From Aselliscus stoliczkanus (lineage: Eukaryota; Chordata; Mammalia; Chiroptera; Hipposideridae): a stretch of 64,000 bases of DNA. A program made the position numbers and the translations under genes. Position 1 is the stretch's first letter; each line of letters starts with the position of its first letter. Shown piece by piece: positions 47,824-58,966 of this stretch. The notes below the pieces were generated by a model, which searched no databases, was not told the origin of the DNA, and was given only the letters and a program-made list of their open reading frames with translations. The DNA is taken from the NCBI GenBank assembly GCA_033961575.1, contig CM066731.1, positions 61,843,501-61,907,500 on the forward strand. The letters are read 5' to 3'.

Positions 47824-49552
47824 AACACATATATAAAATATTTACTTATATACTTATATTTAAATTTACATAAATTTACATATTAACCTAAACGGTTTCA
47901 CAATTGTTCAGCATTTGAAATACAGTTGCTATTGTTCTTTGGGTTTTTTATTATGGTTGTTTGTGTTTATTTGTATGATTAGGTATATAAGAAACCACAG
48001 TGATTTAAAATATATTTTATAATAGTAAAAACTTTTTCTCAGGTTATTTAAGCGTCACATGCATTTTATGGAAGAATCTAATGATGCTTCCAGCTGAATC
48101 CTTACATAAGTTAGGGTCATAGTTAAGTTTGCAAATAATTTCTGAACTAAATAAACAACAATGTGCTTGCTTTCCAAATAAGGACTATTAGATTGTGATT
48201 GCTAGTATCTGGATTTTGAGTATATTAAGTAACAAATGCTCCTTATGGCAGAATCAGTTGCCTGTTCTGCTTAAAACCTTGGCTCCAATTCAGAGTTACT
48301 GTGGGAAGAGGTTACACCTTCACAGCTTGTAAGTACGTCTACTTAGCCAGTGTTCATTAATACAAATTTGTTGAAGACAAATGTTCTCAATAGCAATATT
48401 TAAAAAGAATAGAGATCCATTCTGTGATGTTTTCCAGTAGACAGCCAGATTCAGTGTTTAGTTTCAACTATTGCCAACTTTATGACAGTGTGAAAAGTAT
48501 GGTGACCTTAGTAATGAGTCACAGATCAGGTCCTCTGAAATAGGATGGGAAGATTCCTAAATTAATGGCTACTAACTGGTAGTTGGGTATAGAAATGGAG
48601 GTGGGTATGGATGACAGTTGAAGAGGACTGTCCTGCTATAGCTTCAAAAACAGACAATAGTCTGGGTTCCCTGTCCTCAGAAGAATATACAAGTCTCAAT
48701 CCTTGATTGTTACATAGCTGTTAACTCATAGCGTTTGTCTTTCGAGTTCCTGACTTTTGGCAACAATTTTACTGCATTTTAGAAGTGCCTCTCAGGTGCC
48801 ACTAAAAAAGTCTAAACAATGTGAGGGATTTTCAAAATGGCAGCCCAATACCCACTACAGACTTGTACCACATATATACAATCAAGAATTTGATTTATAC
48901 CAAAATGTATCCCCTAACTCAAGCTGACAAAGTTAATCAAAATCTTCAGAAATTCTTTAAAGAGTTCTCAACTTGAGGGACTCTCTGAGCAGTGGGGACA
49001 GGGTATCCAATGTATTGTATGTATGGGAATTGTTTATTTTTCCTGGAAAAAGGTCTGTGATGTCCATCAACTTCTCAGAGGCTTTACTGATGCTCCAAAA
49101 AGGTTAAGAACCCTCATTTTAGAGGAAATAGCTACCTATAATTCCCCAATTACAAATGTATATCTCTGTTTTTTATTAGAAGTTTGTACTGACCTGTACA
49201 ACTCACCCTGAACTCTGGCTCTGGGCAGGAAGTTTTATTCTGGGAGTTGAGCATCAAATCCTCACTTGATTGCTCATTCCACTAGAAGGTTGTTTCCTGA
49301 TGCTTCAAGGGCAGGGCAGTTGTCTGAGTTGTCTTCTAAGATAGCATCTGCCAGCCCCAAGTTTGTTTCCTCCTTTCTTAGCTCTCCCCAGTGGTTACTT
49401 CCCCATTTCAGAGCCAGCCTCTGGCCATTGAACACGATGATACATTATAGTAGGCTGTCTCTAACAGCTGTGTATTCCCTCCACCAGTCACAGGGAAAAA
49501 GCAAACCACTCCCAGCCTACCCTTTGCTGTCTTTGTATTGGTGTGATTAAAA
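47822..49552. other. No gene seen
   Basis: AT-rich unique-looking sequence. Short frames at 49023-49550 are without recognised domains. Confidence 0.45.
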
Positions 49553-49850
49553 GCAATTGATTTCACTTATATATGGGATATAAAACTGAAAACAACAAAG
49601 GAACAAGACAAACAAAGAAACAAAAACTCATAGACACAGACAATAGTTTAGTGGTTACCAGAGGGTAAGGGGGGAGGGGGTGGTAGATGAAGGTAAAAGG
49701 GATCAAATATATGGTGATGGAAAGAGAACTGACTGGGTGGTGAACACACAATGTGATACATAGATGATGTATTACAGAATTGTACACCTGAAACCTATGT
49801 AACTTTACTATTGTCACCCCAGTAAACTTTAATAATAATAATTTTAAGAA
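49553..49850 (+). mobile_element. L1 3' end, plus strand, 5' truncated
   Basis: 'tgatttcacttatatatgggatataaaactgaaaac', 'aaaaactcatagacacagacaatagtttagtggttaccagagggtaagg', 'gtgatacatagatgatgtattacagaattgtacacctgaaacctatg', 'tattgtcaccccagtaaactttaataataataa'. It is the sense form of the element seen reversed at 44145-44490. Confidence 0.9.
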
Positions 49851-50382
49851 GTAATTAGTTGCTCTGGCATTGTTTTGCAACTCAATACCAGGGCAAAGGG
49901 AGTCAAGTCTGAGCATCCCTGTAAAAAAAACAATATACTGAACCAAAAATTACACTAAAAATAGTTTTATCATTTTGTCTTACATCTGTGGCCTAGCCAG
50001 ACAAAGAATATTTCTTCAGTAGAGGCATCTAATAACATTATGGCATGAGATGTGGTTTTCATCTTGACATCATGTTAGAAAGTGAAGGATATATCTTTTA
50101 AAATTATTCACATATTCCAGTTATACCACTTTTGGGATTAAAAGATCTGTTTTTCCTTTCTTTAAATTTGCCTTTCAAGTATCATCATTAATAGGCCCTG
50201 GATTTAAAACTTATTGTGGGATTCGATGGATAAGTTTATCTCACCCAGCTCCTGTATGGTTTCATAGGTATCATTCCTGTGTGCTCTATAATCACCCTAT
50301 TGTGCTCTATAATTTCTAATAGTCACATCTTTTAACCCTGTGGGAGAAAATCTACCTGCCATCTACCACCTCCCCCATTGTA

Positions 50383-50905
50383 ATTCATTCAACAAATATT
50401 TATTGAGCACCTATTGTGTGCCTAGGTTTCAAATTAAGCACTAGGGACACAAATATAAATAAGGTACAGATCCTCATCTTCACTTAAAAAACTAGAGTAA
50501 CGAAGGAATTAGACAAATATATGAGATTTCAATACAAATGTGAAATTGCTATCTTGAGATTAAATACAGACATATAATGGAAACAAATAGAAAGAGGCAC
50601 GAAACTCATTAGGGATTAAATAAGACTTCCCAAGGGAGGAGACTTAAATGGATTTGTAGGAATTAAGCAAAATAGAGTGGGAAGTGTGTTTCAAGCAGAA
50701 GGAATGGACTGGAGGTGCAAAAAAAAAAACCTGATGAATATGGAAAACTGCATATGGTTTGGTAGAGCTTTGAGTCCATGGAATAAAGTGCCACAAGATG
50801 AGGCTGGAAAAACAAGCAGGAACCAAATAGAAAGTGTCCCCTAATACTAAGGGATTTGGACTTTGTCCTGAAGATAAAAGGGATCCATGGAAAGAAGAGA
50901 AAGGG
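50383..50905 (-). repeat. L2 LINE 3' region, antisense
   Basis: 'attcattcaacaaatatttattgagcacctattgtgtgcctagg' at the left, then 'gactagaggtgca'-like and 'agtgtgtttcaagcagaaggaatggactggaggtgc', ending 'ggatttggactttgtcctgaagataaaagggatccatgg'. Good order for a reversed L2 over about 520 bp. Confidence 0.65.
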
Positions 50906-51072
50906 ATAATCATTCATCAGTTCTATCAGTACCACATAGTTCACCCCTGAATTTCTCTTCCCCGATTGTTCCACAGGAATTTTATTTCTCCAACTATAGA
51001 AAAGGGAGGAACCATATCACACTGTGCCATGTACAATATTGTATGCAAAACAGACATTCAACAAATAAATGC

Positions 51073-51089
51073 AGATAGATGGATGGATG

Positions 51090-51148
<59 letters not shown>
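51073..51148. repeat. (GATA)n / (GATG)n microsatellite
   Basis: Two or three GATG units then about 15 pure GATA units. Tetranucleotide and uninterrupted. Confidence 0.97.
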
Positions 51149-51149
51149 T

Positions 51150-52826
51150 AGAATAGTACATCTACTTCTAGATAGCTAGATTCTGGGCCCAGCTTAGCGA
51201 CTTTATGAGTATCCTTTTGTAAATAGTTGCCTTCCGAAGGTTTTTGGACTCCCTCTGTTAAAAAAAAAAAAAAAGCATGCAACTTCCTTGTGAAGTCATG
51301 TTTTTCATTTTTATCTACATTTGTTAGATACCAATACTCTTTGAGGCTGGAAAATATTCAAATGGTGGACTAATTCAGGTCAAGTTGAAATCAACCTATT
51401 TGTATATTTGAAATTGTGTCACACCAAACAGGTCCTATTTTTATTAACACTGACCCAGAAGAGCAAATCAGATATCATTTTCTGAAACATAGATTTAGAA
51501 CCAGATTTATGTCTAGGCGACATAAACAGGGACTTCTGTGTTGAATACTAGGGCTCTTGGAATGCCCCCAGATCAAGACTCACCTCCCAACCTAACGAGG
51601 TAATGCCTCAAGTTCTTCAATAAGAAATTTAGACCACTGTCCCCTACTACAAAGTGACTATGGCAGGGAAAGCCATATTTAAGTCTCAGTAGTCTTTCAG
51701 ACCTAATATGAATGTTTATAAAAGCTTTCTCAAAGGGCAAATTCTCCTTAGAAAAAATATGAGAGGCTTATGACCAATGGCTGCAGAAAGGAAAGGACAG
51801 GGCAGAAAAAAGGGTTCTAAGAGCAGCACAAACTTGACCCTTTTCACAACATACTTGGCCAGCCCTACATTCTCCTCTGAATGCTTCTATCTGAATTAGA
51901 TAAAGAAAATCCCTCAGCTCTCTTTAGGACCTACATCCCTACCTTACTTCTCTCCAGATCTTATATTTGTCAGTCCTTTCAACTGGATGTTAGAATTTAT
52001 GTGACTACGTAGTTTTGATTCTAGAATGGCAACATTTGCAGCAAGAGAAAAATGAATTCTAAACTGCTTGATAGGCTATTGCACCCTGCATGTGATAATT
52101 TTATTTGACGGCTTGGCTTTCTCGCTGTTTTTTAATCAATGTATTTTTCTCTTCCCAAGACATGTTCACTTTTCAGGTCCATTTTCTAACTGTGAACTGA
52201 AATGCTGTTGATTACTAAATGGAAAAAATTACGTCAGTAAATGGGAAGTTTCCTTATTGTCAAGTAGTCTCAAGGATAATAAAGTCCCATGGGATCTAGA
52301 GGAAAGGAAATGAGCTGAGGTCTTTTGAAGAGAGTAAAATGACTATTGAAAACAATCTTAGCAATAAAGCCCCCAAATAGTAAAATTTTGTGTTATTATT
52401 TCTAATATTGTGTTTAAATTTCATGTTTTCTATATCTCCCTAAGAGTTCTGGTTATAATTTGATACTTCTCACAAGTTGACTCTGATGACATTGGTTTGA
52501 GGGGAAAAGGACCAGATTTAGAGCCTTTCTAGCCTTTATTCTGCCACTTCCCAGCAAATGCCTGGTTTGTGCCTACTCTGCAGTTTCCAAAACATGCCGT
52601 GTACCTTCATGCTTGGGAGATTTACGTTTGAAAAGCCCCTCTTCTCCCTGTTGCCTGCCAAATTGCTACTCATCATCCCTTGAGCTGTAGTCTTCCTCTT
52701 TCGTAACTCTTCTGACACAATGAGTGACTCTCTCTTATCTGTGCTTATATTTCAAGTTGTTCAATATTTTTGCTACCCTCTGTTTACATTGCATTGTGAT
52801 TATGGTTTTAGGTAAGTCTTCTTTAA
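51150..52826. other. No feature seen
   Basis: AT-rich unique-looking sequence. No exon or named repeat supported. Confidence 0.45.
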
Positions 52827-52842
52827 ATTTTGCCACAGTTTA

Positions 52843-52955
52843 GGGCGGGCCAAGTGGCGCGGTGGTTAAGCGCTGGCTTGTGAAGCCAGCGGAACCCGGT
52901 TCAGTCCCACATAGGAGGGCCAGTGACACTGCCCTCTAAATAAATAAATAAATAC
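52843..52955 (+). mobile_element. Short tRNA-derived SINE (head A, (AAAT)n tail)
   Basis: 'gggcgggccaagtggcgcgg' A-box region, hairpin 'cgctggcttgtgaagccagc' (one loop change), B box 'ccggttcagtcccac' (one base lost), 'gtgacactgccctc', tail of AAAT units. Perfect 16-bp duplication attttgccacagttta (52827-52842 and 52956-52971). Confidence 0.94.
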
Positions 52956-52971
52956 ATTTTGCCACAGTTTA

Positions 52972-54196
52972 AAAAAGTGTTCGTTCATCATGGATCCATG
53001 ACTCCCATCTCTTCCTTCTGTGTTCAGCTTTCCTTTCCTGGATGTACATCCTTTAGGCATTCTTTCAAGTACACGTTTGTCGTAATAATTGGCGCAGTCT
53101 TTTTCTGAAAACATAGTTTGCTCTCACACCTGAAGAATAGTTTAGCTAGGTAGAACTTGCCTTTGCTTGGGATTTCTCGCACCATAAGAGTGGTGTAAAT
53201 TAAGACTTCACACCCATGGATGGTGCAGCCTGGGAATTTTTATTTATCCCAGGAGACACTTCCCACTCTCCCCTACCACATCCCAGAACCAAGAGCAGAA
53301 ATAAGATGGCCTGTTTCCTCTCTGGCTGAATGATTTTCCCCTCCCATGCAACGGGCATCCATGTGGCCCCTAACTCCCCACACCACAAATAATTTAGCAA
53401 TCAATACCCTGAATACATGTCCTCTTTGGTATTTGTATGGGAAGAAGTTTTCATGTCCTCCCTTGCATGGAAGGGGCTTTTTTTCCTAAGGTTCTGGCTT
53501 TATATAGGGTTCTCTGTCCTGGTTCCCACTCACACCTCCTGTTCTTATGGTGGAATCTAGGCCCAGTGCACCATAGGTCATGTAGTCAACTTGTAACTTT
53601 ATCAACCTGAATGATAACTTCTTCTTCGAAACTTGGCTCTTGCTTTTCAAAAACAATGGTTACATTTTAACAGCATGTATAAATGTTGGACATTGGGATT
53701 GAACTCCAGCTCAGTTCATATTTTCAGTCCTAGGTGTGGAACAATGGCACAGGCTATGTGTCACAATGCCTTGAGCACCTTTCCAGTGGATAATGAATCT
53801 TAGTCATATTTTATTTTCAATAAAGTGTAGTCCACATCCATAAATATCTAAGGAATGAATGAATGAGGACACAGTGCCAGGTAAGATGTGGGTGGAGTCT
53901 GTCACTTACCAGTATTCGAATCAATTCCTTATCTGCTCGTCTGTAAAACGAAGGCCTTGAATTATAGGTCTCTTGTAGCTCTGACATATTCTGATTCTAA
54001 GAAATACTAGGAAACTCCCATATGAAATTGTAGGCATTAAAGCTGCCTGTCCATAACACAAGTTTAAGATGTTGCAATATTCTAAGCAATTATGGCCCAG
54101 AGTGAAAAGATGCCAGTGCTCTTTTGTATGTCATCCCTAACTATGACCCGCACTTTCTCTATGTTGAACGGATTAAAAAATAATAATAATAAAAAA
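52972..54196. other. No gene seen; weak MIR-like trace
   Basis: 53905-54000 ('ctgctcgtctgtaaaacgaaggccttgaattataggtctcttgtagctctgacat') resembles the end of an old mammalian SINE. Otherwise unique-looking. Confidence 0.4.
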
Positions 54197-54204
54197 TAAA
54201 AAAT

Positions 54205-54314
54205 GGGCCGGCCAAGTGGCACGGTGGTTAAGCACTGGTTTGGGAAGCCAGTGGCCCAGGTTCGGGTCCCACATTGAGGGCCAGTGACACTGCCCTCAAA
54301 AAAAAAAAAAAAAA
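54205..54314 (+). mobile_element. Short tRNA-derived SINE (head A only)
   Basis: 'gggccggccaagtggcacgg' A-box region, hairpin 'cactggtttgggaagccagtg', B box 'ggttcgggtcccac', 'gtgacactgccctc', poly(A) of 18. Inserted in an A/T-rich site, so the duplication (about aaaaatg) is ambiguous. Confidence 0.92.
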
Positions 54315-55240
54315 TGTATTTGTTTATCTAGAGAATAAATATTCCACGGAGGTTTTGTTCCATCTTTCAGATGTAATGTCAATCTCCCTTGAAAAACACA
54401 CCCTCTATTTCAAAAAGTTGTATTGGATGGCACTTAAAAAGGAGTTGCAGCTGGTTAAATTTAGGATGTTAAACAAATTCCAATCCCAGAATATTATTTG
54501 GCACCGGGCCTATGGCATTTTTATGTGATTCTAAACTAGATAAATTTTAATTCACTTAAAATTTTTCACTTTCTGTATTTGTTTTCTTCTCAGACAGGCA
54601 ACCAATCATTGCTATGTATTTTCTCTTTAACACGAATGCAAAATTATGACATATTGTATACACACTATCAAATTCCCTGTAAGTTTTACTTATTATGATA
54701 TAGATCCAACCACACTTTAAAACCTATCAATCATATCTAATGAAATCCTTTGTAAAACTGTGCCCTAAGAATAATATAAGAAAATAATTATAGCATAACT
54801 CTTTTTCCCCTACTTAATATGGCCTTATATTTCATGGTGTAATTTTAGTAAATCTTGAAGCCCTGGATCTTAATTTCCTATACTTTTTTTTTCCAATTTC
54901 TTTATCAGTTTTTGTATTATTTTACTTTTTTGGCCTCCACTTTACGCTTCCTGGGAGGCCATGTTAGTTGTTTAAAAAATTTTAAAAATAGAGAGAAAAG
55001 AAGGCCTAATAATTTTACTGAGACTGTAGGGGGCCATTGAGGAATCAGCTGCATAGGGATACTGTTTGAAGTCTGGGCAGGGACAGGTCCATGAAGCAGG
55101 AAGAAAAGATAGGACCTTAAACAACAGATCCTATCAGAAGCAGCCACAAAAGTGGCTGGAGTTCTCTCTTTCGTGGGTTTATTCACATAAACCCACAGTT
55201 GCTTTAGAGAGGAAATGAGTCTTCCACTTTTCCTTTAGGT
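54315..55240. other. No feature seen
   Basis: AT-rich; pyrimidine patch near 54883. No exon supported. Confidence 0.45.
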
Positions 55241-55244
55241 CTCA

Positions 55245-55705
55245 CGCCACCTTCTACAGTGAGGAGCACCTGGTCGTTTATTCTCTAATCACTGCCAGTT
55301 ACTATTCTGTGCACCAAGGATACCGTGTAAACGAGACAAACAAAGCCACTGTCATCCCACTCTTATGTCAGAGTGGTGCATGTGGGAGAGGTAGAAACAG
55401 GAACTAGGACTGTAGCCACACAGATAACTAACATATTATCTGTAAGCACTAAGGGCTACAAAGAAAAGAAACCAAGGAACAGGCTAGGAAGGCACTCCCC
55501 GGTGGGGTTGGGCGTGGGTGGGCTTTACTATGACCAGGACGTCCCTGGGAGGAAGTGACACTGGAGCCAAAAGCACACACTGAGAAGGAGCTGTCAGAGG
55601 TGCTGCGAAGGAGAGAGCCTTCCAGACAAAAAACGAGTGCCAGAGACTTGAAGCAAGAACAAACTCAGCGTGGCTACAGGGTAGGAAGGCCAGCATGGCT
55701 GTAGC
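55245..55705 (-). repeat. L2 LINE C-terminal/3' region, antisense
   Basis: 'ctattctgtgcaccaaggataccgtg', 'gaaaagaaaccaaggaacaggctagg', 'gaggaagtgacactggagcc', 'gagagccttccagacaaaaaacgagtgccagagacttgaagcaagaac', 'gtaggaaggccagcatggctg'. This is the reversed L2 order over about 460 bp. Confidence 0.65.
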
Positions 55706-56227
55706 CTAATGCACCGTGACAGGGAAAAGTCACAGAAGTATGCCGGATATGCAGAGTATGCAAATTGGGGCTCCTTGGGCCATGAAAGTTGTTCGAATTT
55801 TCTTCTGCTTGCAACTGGTCTTATAGGCTGAACTATTTGATCCCGCTGGCTCTGTGCTTCCACTGCTGCAGCTCCTGCCGGCATCCTTCAGCAGCTTGGT
55901 CCTTTTTAACAGCATCTGAAGAGACTGGCAACACATTTGAGAAAGAAAGGCAAAAGCGCTGCTGACCCAGCTTTGTCTTTCACCTTCTGAATTAAATATG
56001 CAAATTCAGGTGCTCCGCCCCAGGCACTCCATCCAGAGAAATCTACTCACTCCTCCTTGGGAAAGAAACTGAGCCAATCCATGGCAAAGTTGGAGTGAGG
56101 TGGTAAGCCTGAAAACTTTGCTAATAAAATAAGGGGTTTTCTGTCCTAAAAATATGTGCAGTGTTAATAAGGAGGGAAGGAATGAGAAAGAGAATGAATA
56201 TGAGTATTTTAGGGCATGTGAATTCCT

Positions 56228-56870
56228 AGATGCTTAGGTTAAGCGCACCAGCTTCCACAGACTGCCCTCCCTTCAGATACCAGCCACAAGTCTGGGGGTC
56301 CCCAGGGCCATGCTCACTTTTGACCACCTGGCTTACAAATTTAGGCATTCCTTTCACCTCCTGCTTTGATAATTCATCAGAAAGACTCGCCTCACTTACT
56401 GGAAGCACTGTGCTTCTGATTACAGTTTTATTACAGCAAAAAAGATACAAATCTGAAGAGATACATATGAGGTGAAATTGGGGAAGATTCCAAACTTGAA
56501 ACCCATTGTCCTCCGGGATGTTTTACCCTCTCAGCGTATGGATATGTAACAGTATGCACTGACAGTAGGCAGAGTTATGCTAATGAGGGAAGCTCACCCC
56601 AGCTTCTATGTCCAAAGTTTTTTCTGGGTTTCATTAAGTAGGCAGGATTGATCAAATCAATGGCTAGGAGGTCAAACTCAATACCCCCTCTTCTCTCCAG
56701 AGGCAGGTCTGATCTTTCTGGTATACCTAGCCCCATCCTAAGCCACCTCATTAATGTCAACTCATTAGTGTCAATTATCACCCTTGGTCTGAAGGGCCCA
56801 CCATGAATAATAGCAAAGACACTTTCCTCATTCTGCAAACTCCCAGAGTTTAGAGGTTCCCTCCCAAAAA
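56228..56870. mobile_element. LTR remnant, ERVL-like (subfamily uncertain)
   Basis: Order of motifs resembles an old mammalian LTR: 'taagcgcaccagcttcc', 'ccagggccatgctcac', 'agactcgcctcacttactggaagcac', 'acagttttattacagcaaaaaagatacaaatc', 'tgggtttcattaagtaggcaggattgatcaaatcaatgg', 'gtctgatctttctggta', 'cctagccccatcctaagccacctcat', 'aagacactttcctcattctg'. No retroviral gene is seen. Strand and exact ends uncertain. Confidence 0.45.
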
Positions 56871-57882
56871 TTAGGGACAGAAGCCACTCAAATTCTTTAA
56901 TTACACCTGAGGACTCCTCACATCGGATTGCTTATCCATTGCTTATTCTGTGTCCCAGTCCTGAGTACAATTCAGGTTGCTGGAGTAAGGAAGAAGCAGT
57001 ACTCATGGCTTGAATTTCTTTCGCAGACTAGAGCCGTGGAATTTCAGGCATCATTATAAAGGTATTACAGATTCATGGTGCCCCTCCAGAGAAACCACAG
57101 TCCCCTTTTCCAGGCAGCCTGTCTGTGTGCCTTTCTTTCCTAGCAGACAAGTGTCATGATTCTGTTCTCTCCTTTCCTGAGCGCATGTTTGTCTGGGCTT
57201 GGCAAATTGGGCAAGTGACATAAATATTATGAGAAACAGTGGGAAAAAAAGGCACCCCTAGTTTGTCCTTTTGTCCAATTGAGAGTGGTCATAAATGGAA
57301 CTGAGACATCCTTAACATTTAGAATCAGAACCTGCGGTCGACTTTTCACAATTTCCTGGGTCAACTAGCAAAAAAAAAAGTACCAACACAAGAAGAAAAA
57401 AATAAAACAGAGTGACTTGATGGGCAGATGATGTAACTCACTTCATGCCTTGCTGCGTAGTGGGCTAGCAGACGTGTGCCCTTGTGTGCTGGTTTTCCAG
57501 GTGACCTTGAACAGTGCACAGAAACTTCTCCATTTCTCAACATGCGTGGCAGCTATGAGGCACAGCCTCAACATGATTGCACCATTCTTTGAAGGAGCTG
57601 CAATACATCTTTCTATGATTGCTGGGCCTGTACTGACTTGAAGAACTCTGTGGAGGATGATGGTCACATGACAAATGACTTCTGGGTGACAAGCCACAAA
57701 ATTGAATCATCAAATGTTTCAGAGCACTGTGTAGACTAACCATCCAGAAAACTGAATTTTCTTAAAGCTAAATTATATTATCTTGGAACCTCAGTTCAAT
57801 GCCCCTCCCCACCCTTTCAATTCATTCCAATGGAAGGTTTAGTTCATTACAATTCCAGGGGAAGTCTGATATCATTTTATTA
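56871..57882. other. No gene seen
   Basis: Unique-looking. Overlapping short frames at 57361-57743 have no recognised domain. The last ~90 bp before the L1 continue into the inverted-repeat arm described at 57883. Confidence 0.45.
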
Positions 57883-58128
57883 TTAGTGGGGTGTTTAAAA
57901 AGAGTAGCTGGGATTTGTTTAAATCAGGTATAGTTAAGACATGCAGACATAGAAAAGATTGTCATGAAGGAATAATATTTTTTTTGTTTTATTTATTTAT
58001 TTATTTATAATTAGTTTCAGGTGTACAACACAATGCAATAGTTATACTCTTTACCCCCCAAAGTGACAACCCCCTCCCCCAATTCGCCACCCCACTCCTC
58101 CTCCCCATATCATATATATCTACTACAG
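57883..58128. repeat. Left arm of a 246/248-bp inverted repeat
   Basis: Reverse complement of 59637-59884 with only two differences, both in homopolymers: a G run (5 versus 6) and the A tail (8 versus 9). It includes about 90 bp of non-L1 flank (57883-57972), the L1 A-rich tail and about 140 bp of L1 3' UTR. This arm is the template: it lies in natural continuity with the L1 end on one side and the flank on the other. Confidence 0.95.
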
Positions 58129-58966
58129 TTCCTCTGACTCCCTTCCACAGTATAATCCATATACTGTGACTATCTATATATTCACTTACAGTTGGTATAC
58201 AATATTATACAACATCAGCTTCAGGTATACAGTGCAGTGATCAAGCCTCTACTCCATCCATGAAATGGTCTCCCTAACAAGACATGTGACCATCTGGCAC
58301 CCCACAAAATATTTACGTTATTAATTACATTCCCCAAACTGTCTTTCATATCCCTGTGGCAATATTGTTGTTACCTATTTATGCTGTCTAATCTCTTCCC
58401 CTTCTCCCTCATCCCCACCCCCCTACCAACTAGCAACCCTCAGTTTTTCCTCTATATCTATGAGACTGTTTCTGTTTACTTTGCTCATTCATTCAGTTTT
58501 TCAGATTCCACGTATAAGTGAGATCATATGGTATTTGTCTTTCTCCAACTGACTTATTTCACTTAACATAATAGTCTCTAGGTCCACCCATATCATTGCA
58601 AATGGTACGATTTCATTCTTCTTTATAGCAGAGTAATACTCCATTGTATAAATGTACCACAGTTTCTTAATCCAGTCATCTACTGAGGGGCATTTCGGTT
58701 GTTTCCAAGTCTTTGCTATTGTAAATAGCGCTGCAGTGAACAAAGGGGTTCATATATTTTTTCGAATTAGTGTCTTGGGTTTTTCAGGATAAATGCCTAA
58801 GAATGGAATTGCTGGGTCAAAAGGTAGCTCCATTTCCAGTTTTATGAGATACCTCCATACTGACTTCCATAGTGGCTGCACCAATCTGCAATCCCACCAA
58901 CAGTGCAGCAGGGTTCCCTTTTCCCCACAGCCCCGCCAGCACTTGTTGTTTGTTGATTTATTGAAT
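57973..58966 (-). mobile_element. L1 3' portion (ORF2 C-terminus, 3' UTR, A-rich tail)
   Basis: On the minus strand the ORF2 end is readable: near 58800-58960 '[16 protein letters not shown]' and '[20 protein letters not shown]' then '[11 protein letters not shown]', and near 58520-58740 'DDWIKKLWYIYTMEYYSAIK' then 'LSEISQLEKDKYHMISLIRG'. A stop or shift separates the two frames at about 58745. The 3' UTR has 'ttggtaagtgaatatatag'-type AT text and the 'gaattgggggaggggg' patch. It ends with AAAT units and A8 (57973-58004). The C-terminal half of ORF2 only. Confidence 0.93.

Noticed and set aside
54205..54314. Compensatory base pair in the SINE hairpin as evidence of selection on RNA structure
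   Set aside because: Both changes are CpG transitions expected from methylation decay. One copy is not evidence of selection.
58060..58085. Shared 'gaattgggggaggg' text between the L1 3' UTR and the SINE tail
   Set aside because: The match is about 14 bp and lies in opposite senses in the two elements. G-rich 3' UTR text makes coincidence more likely than tail sharing.
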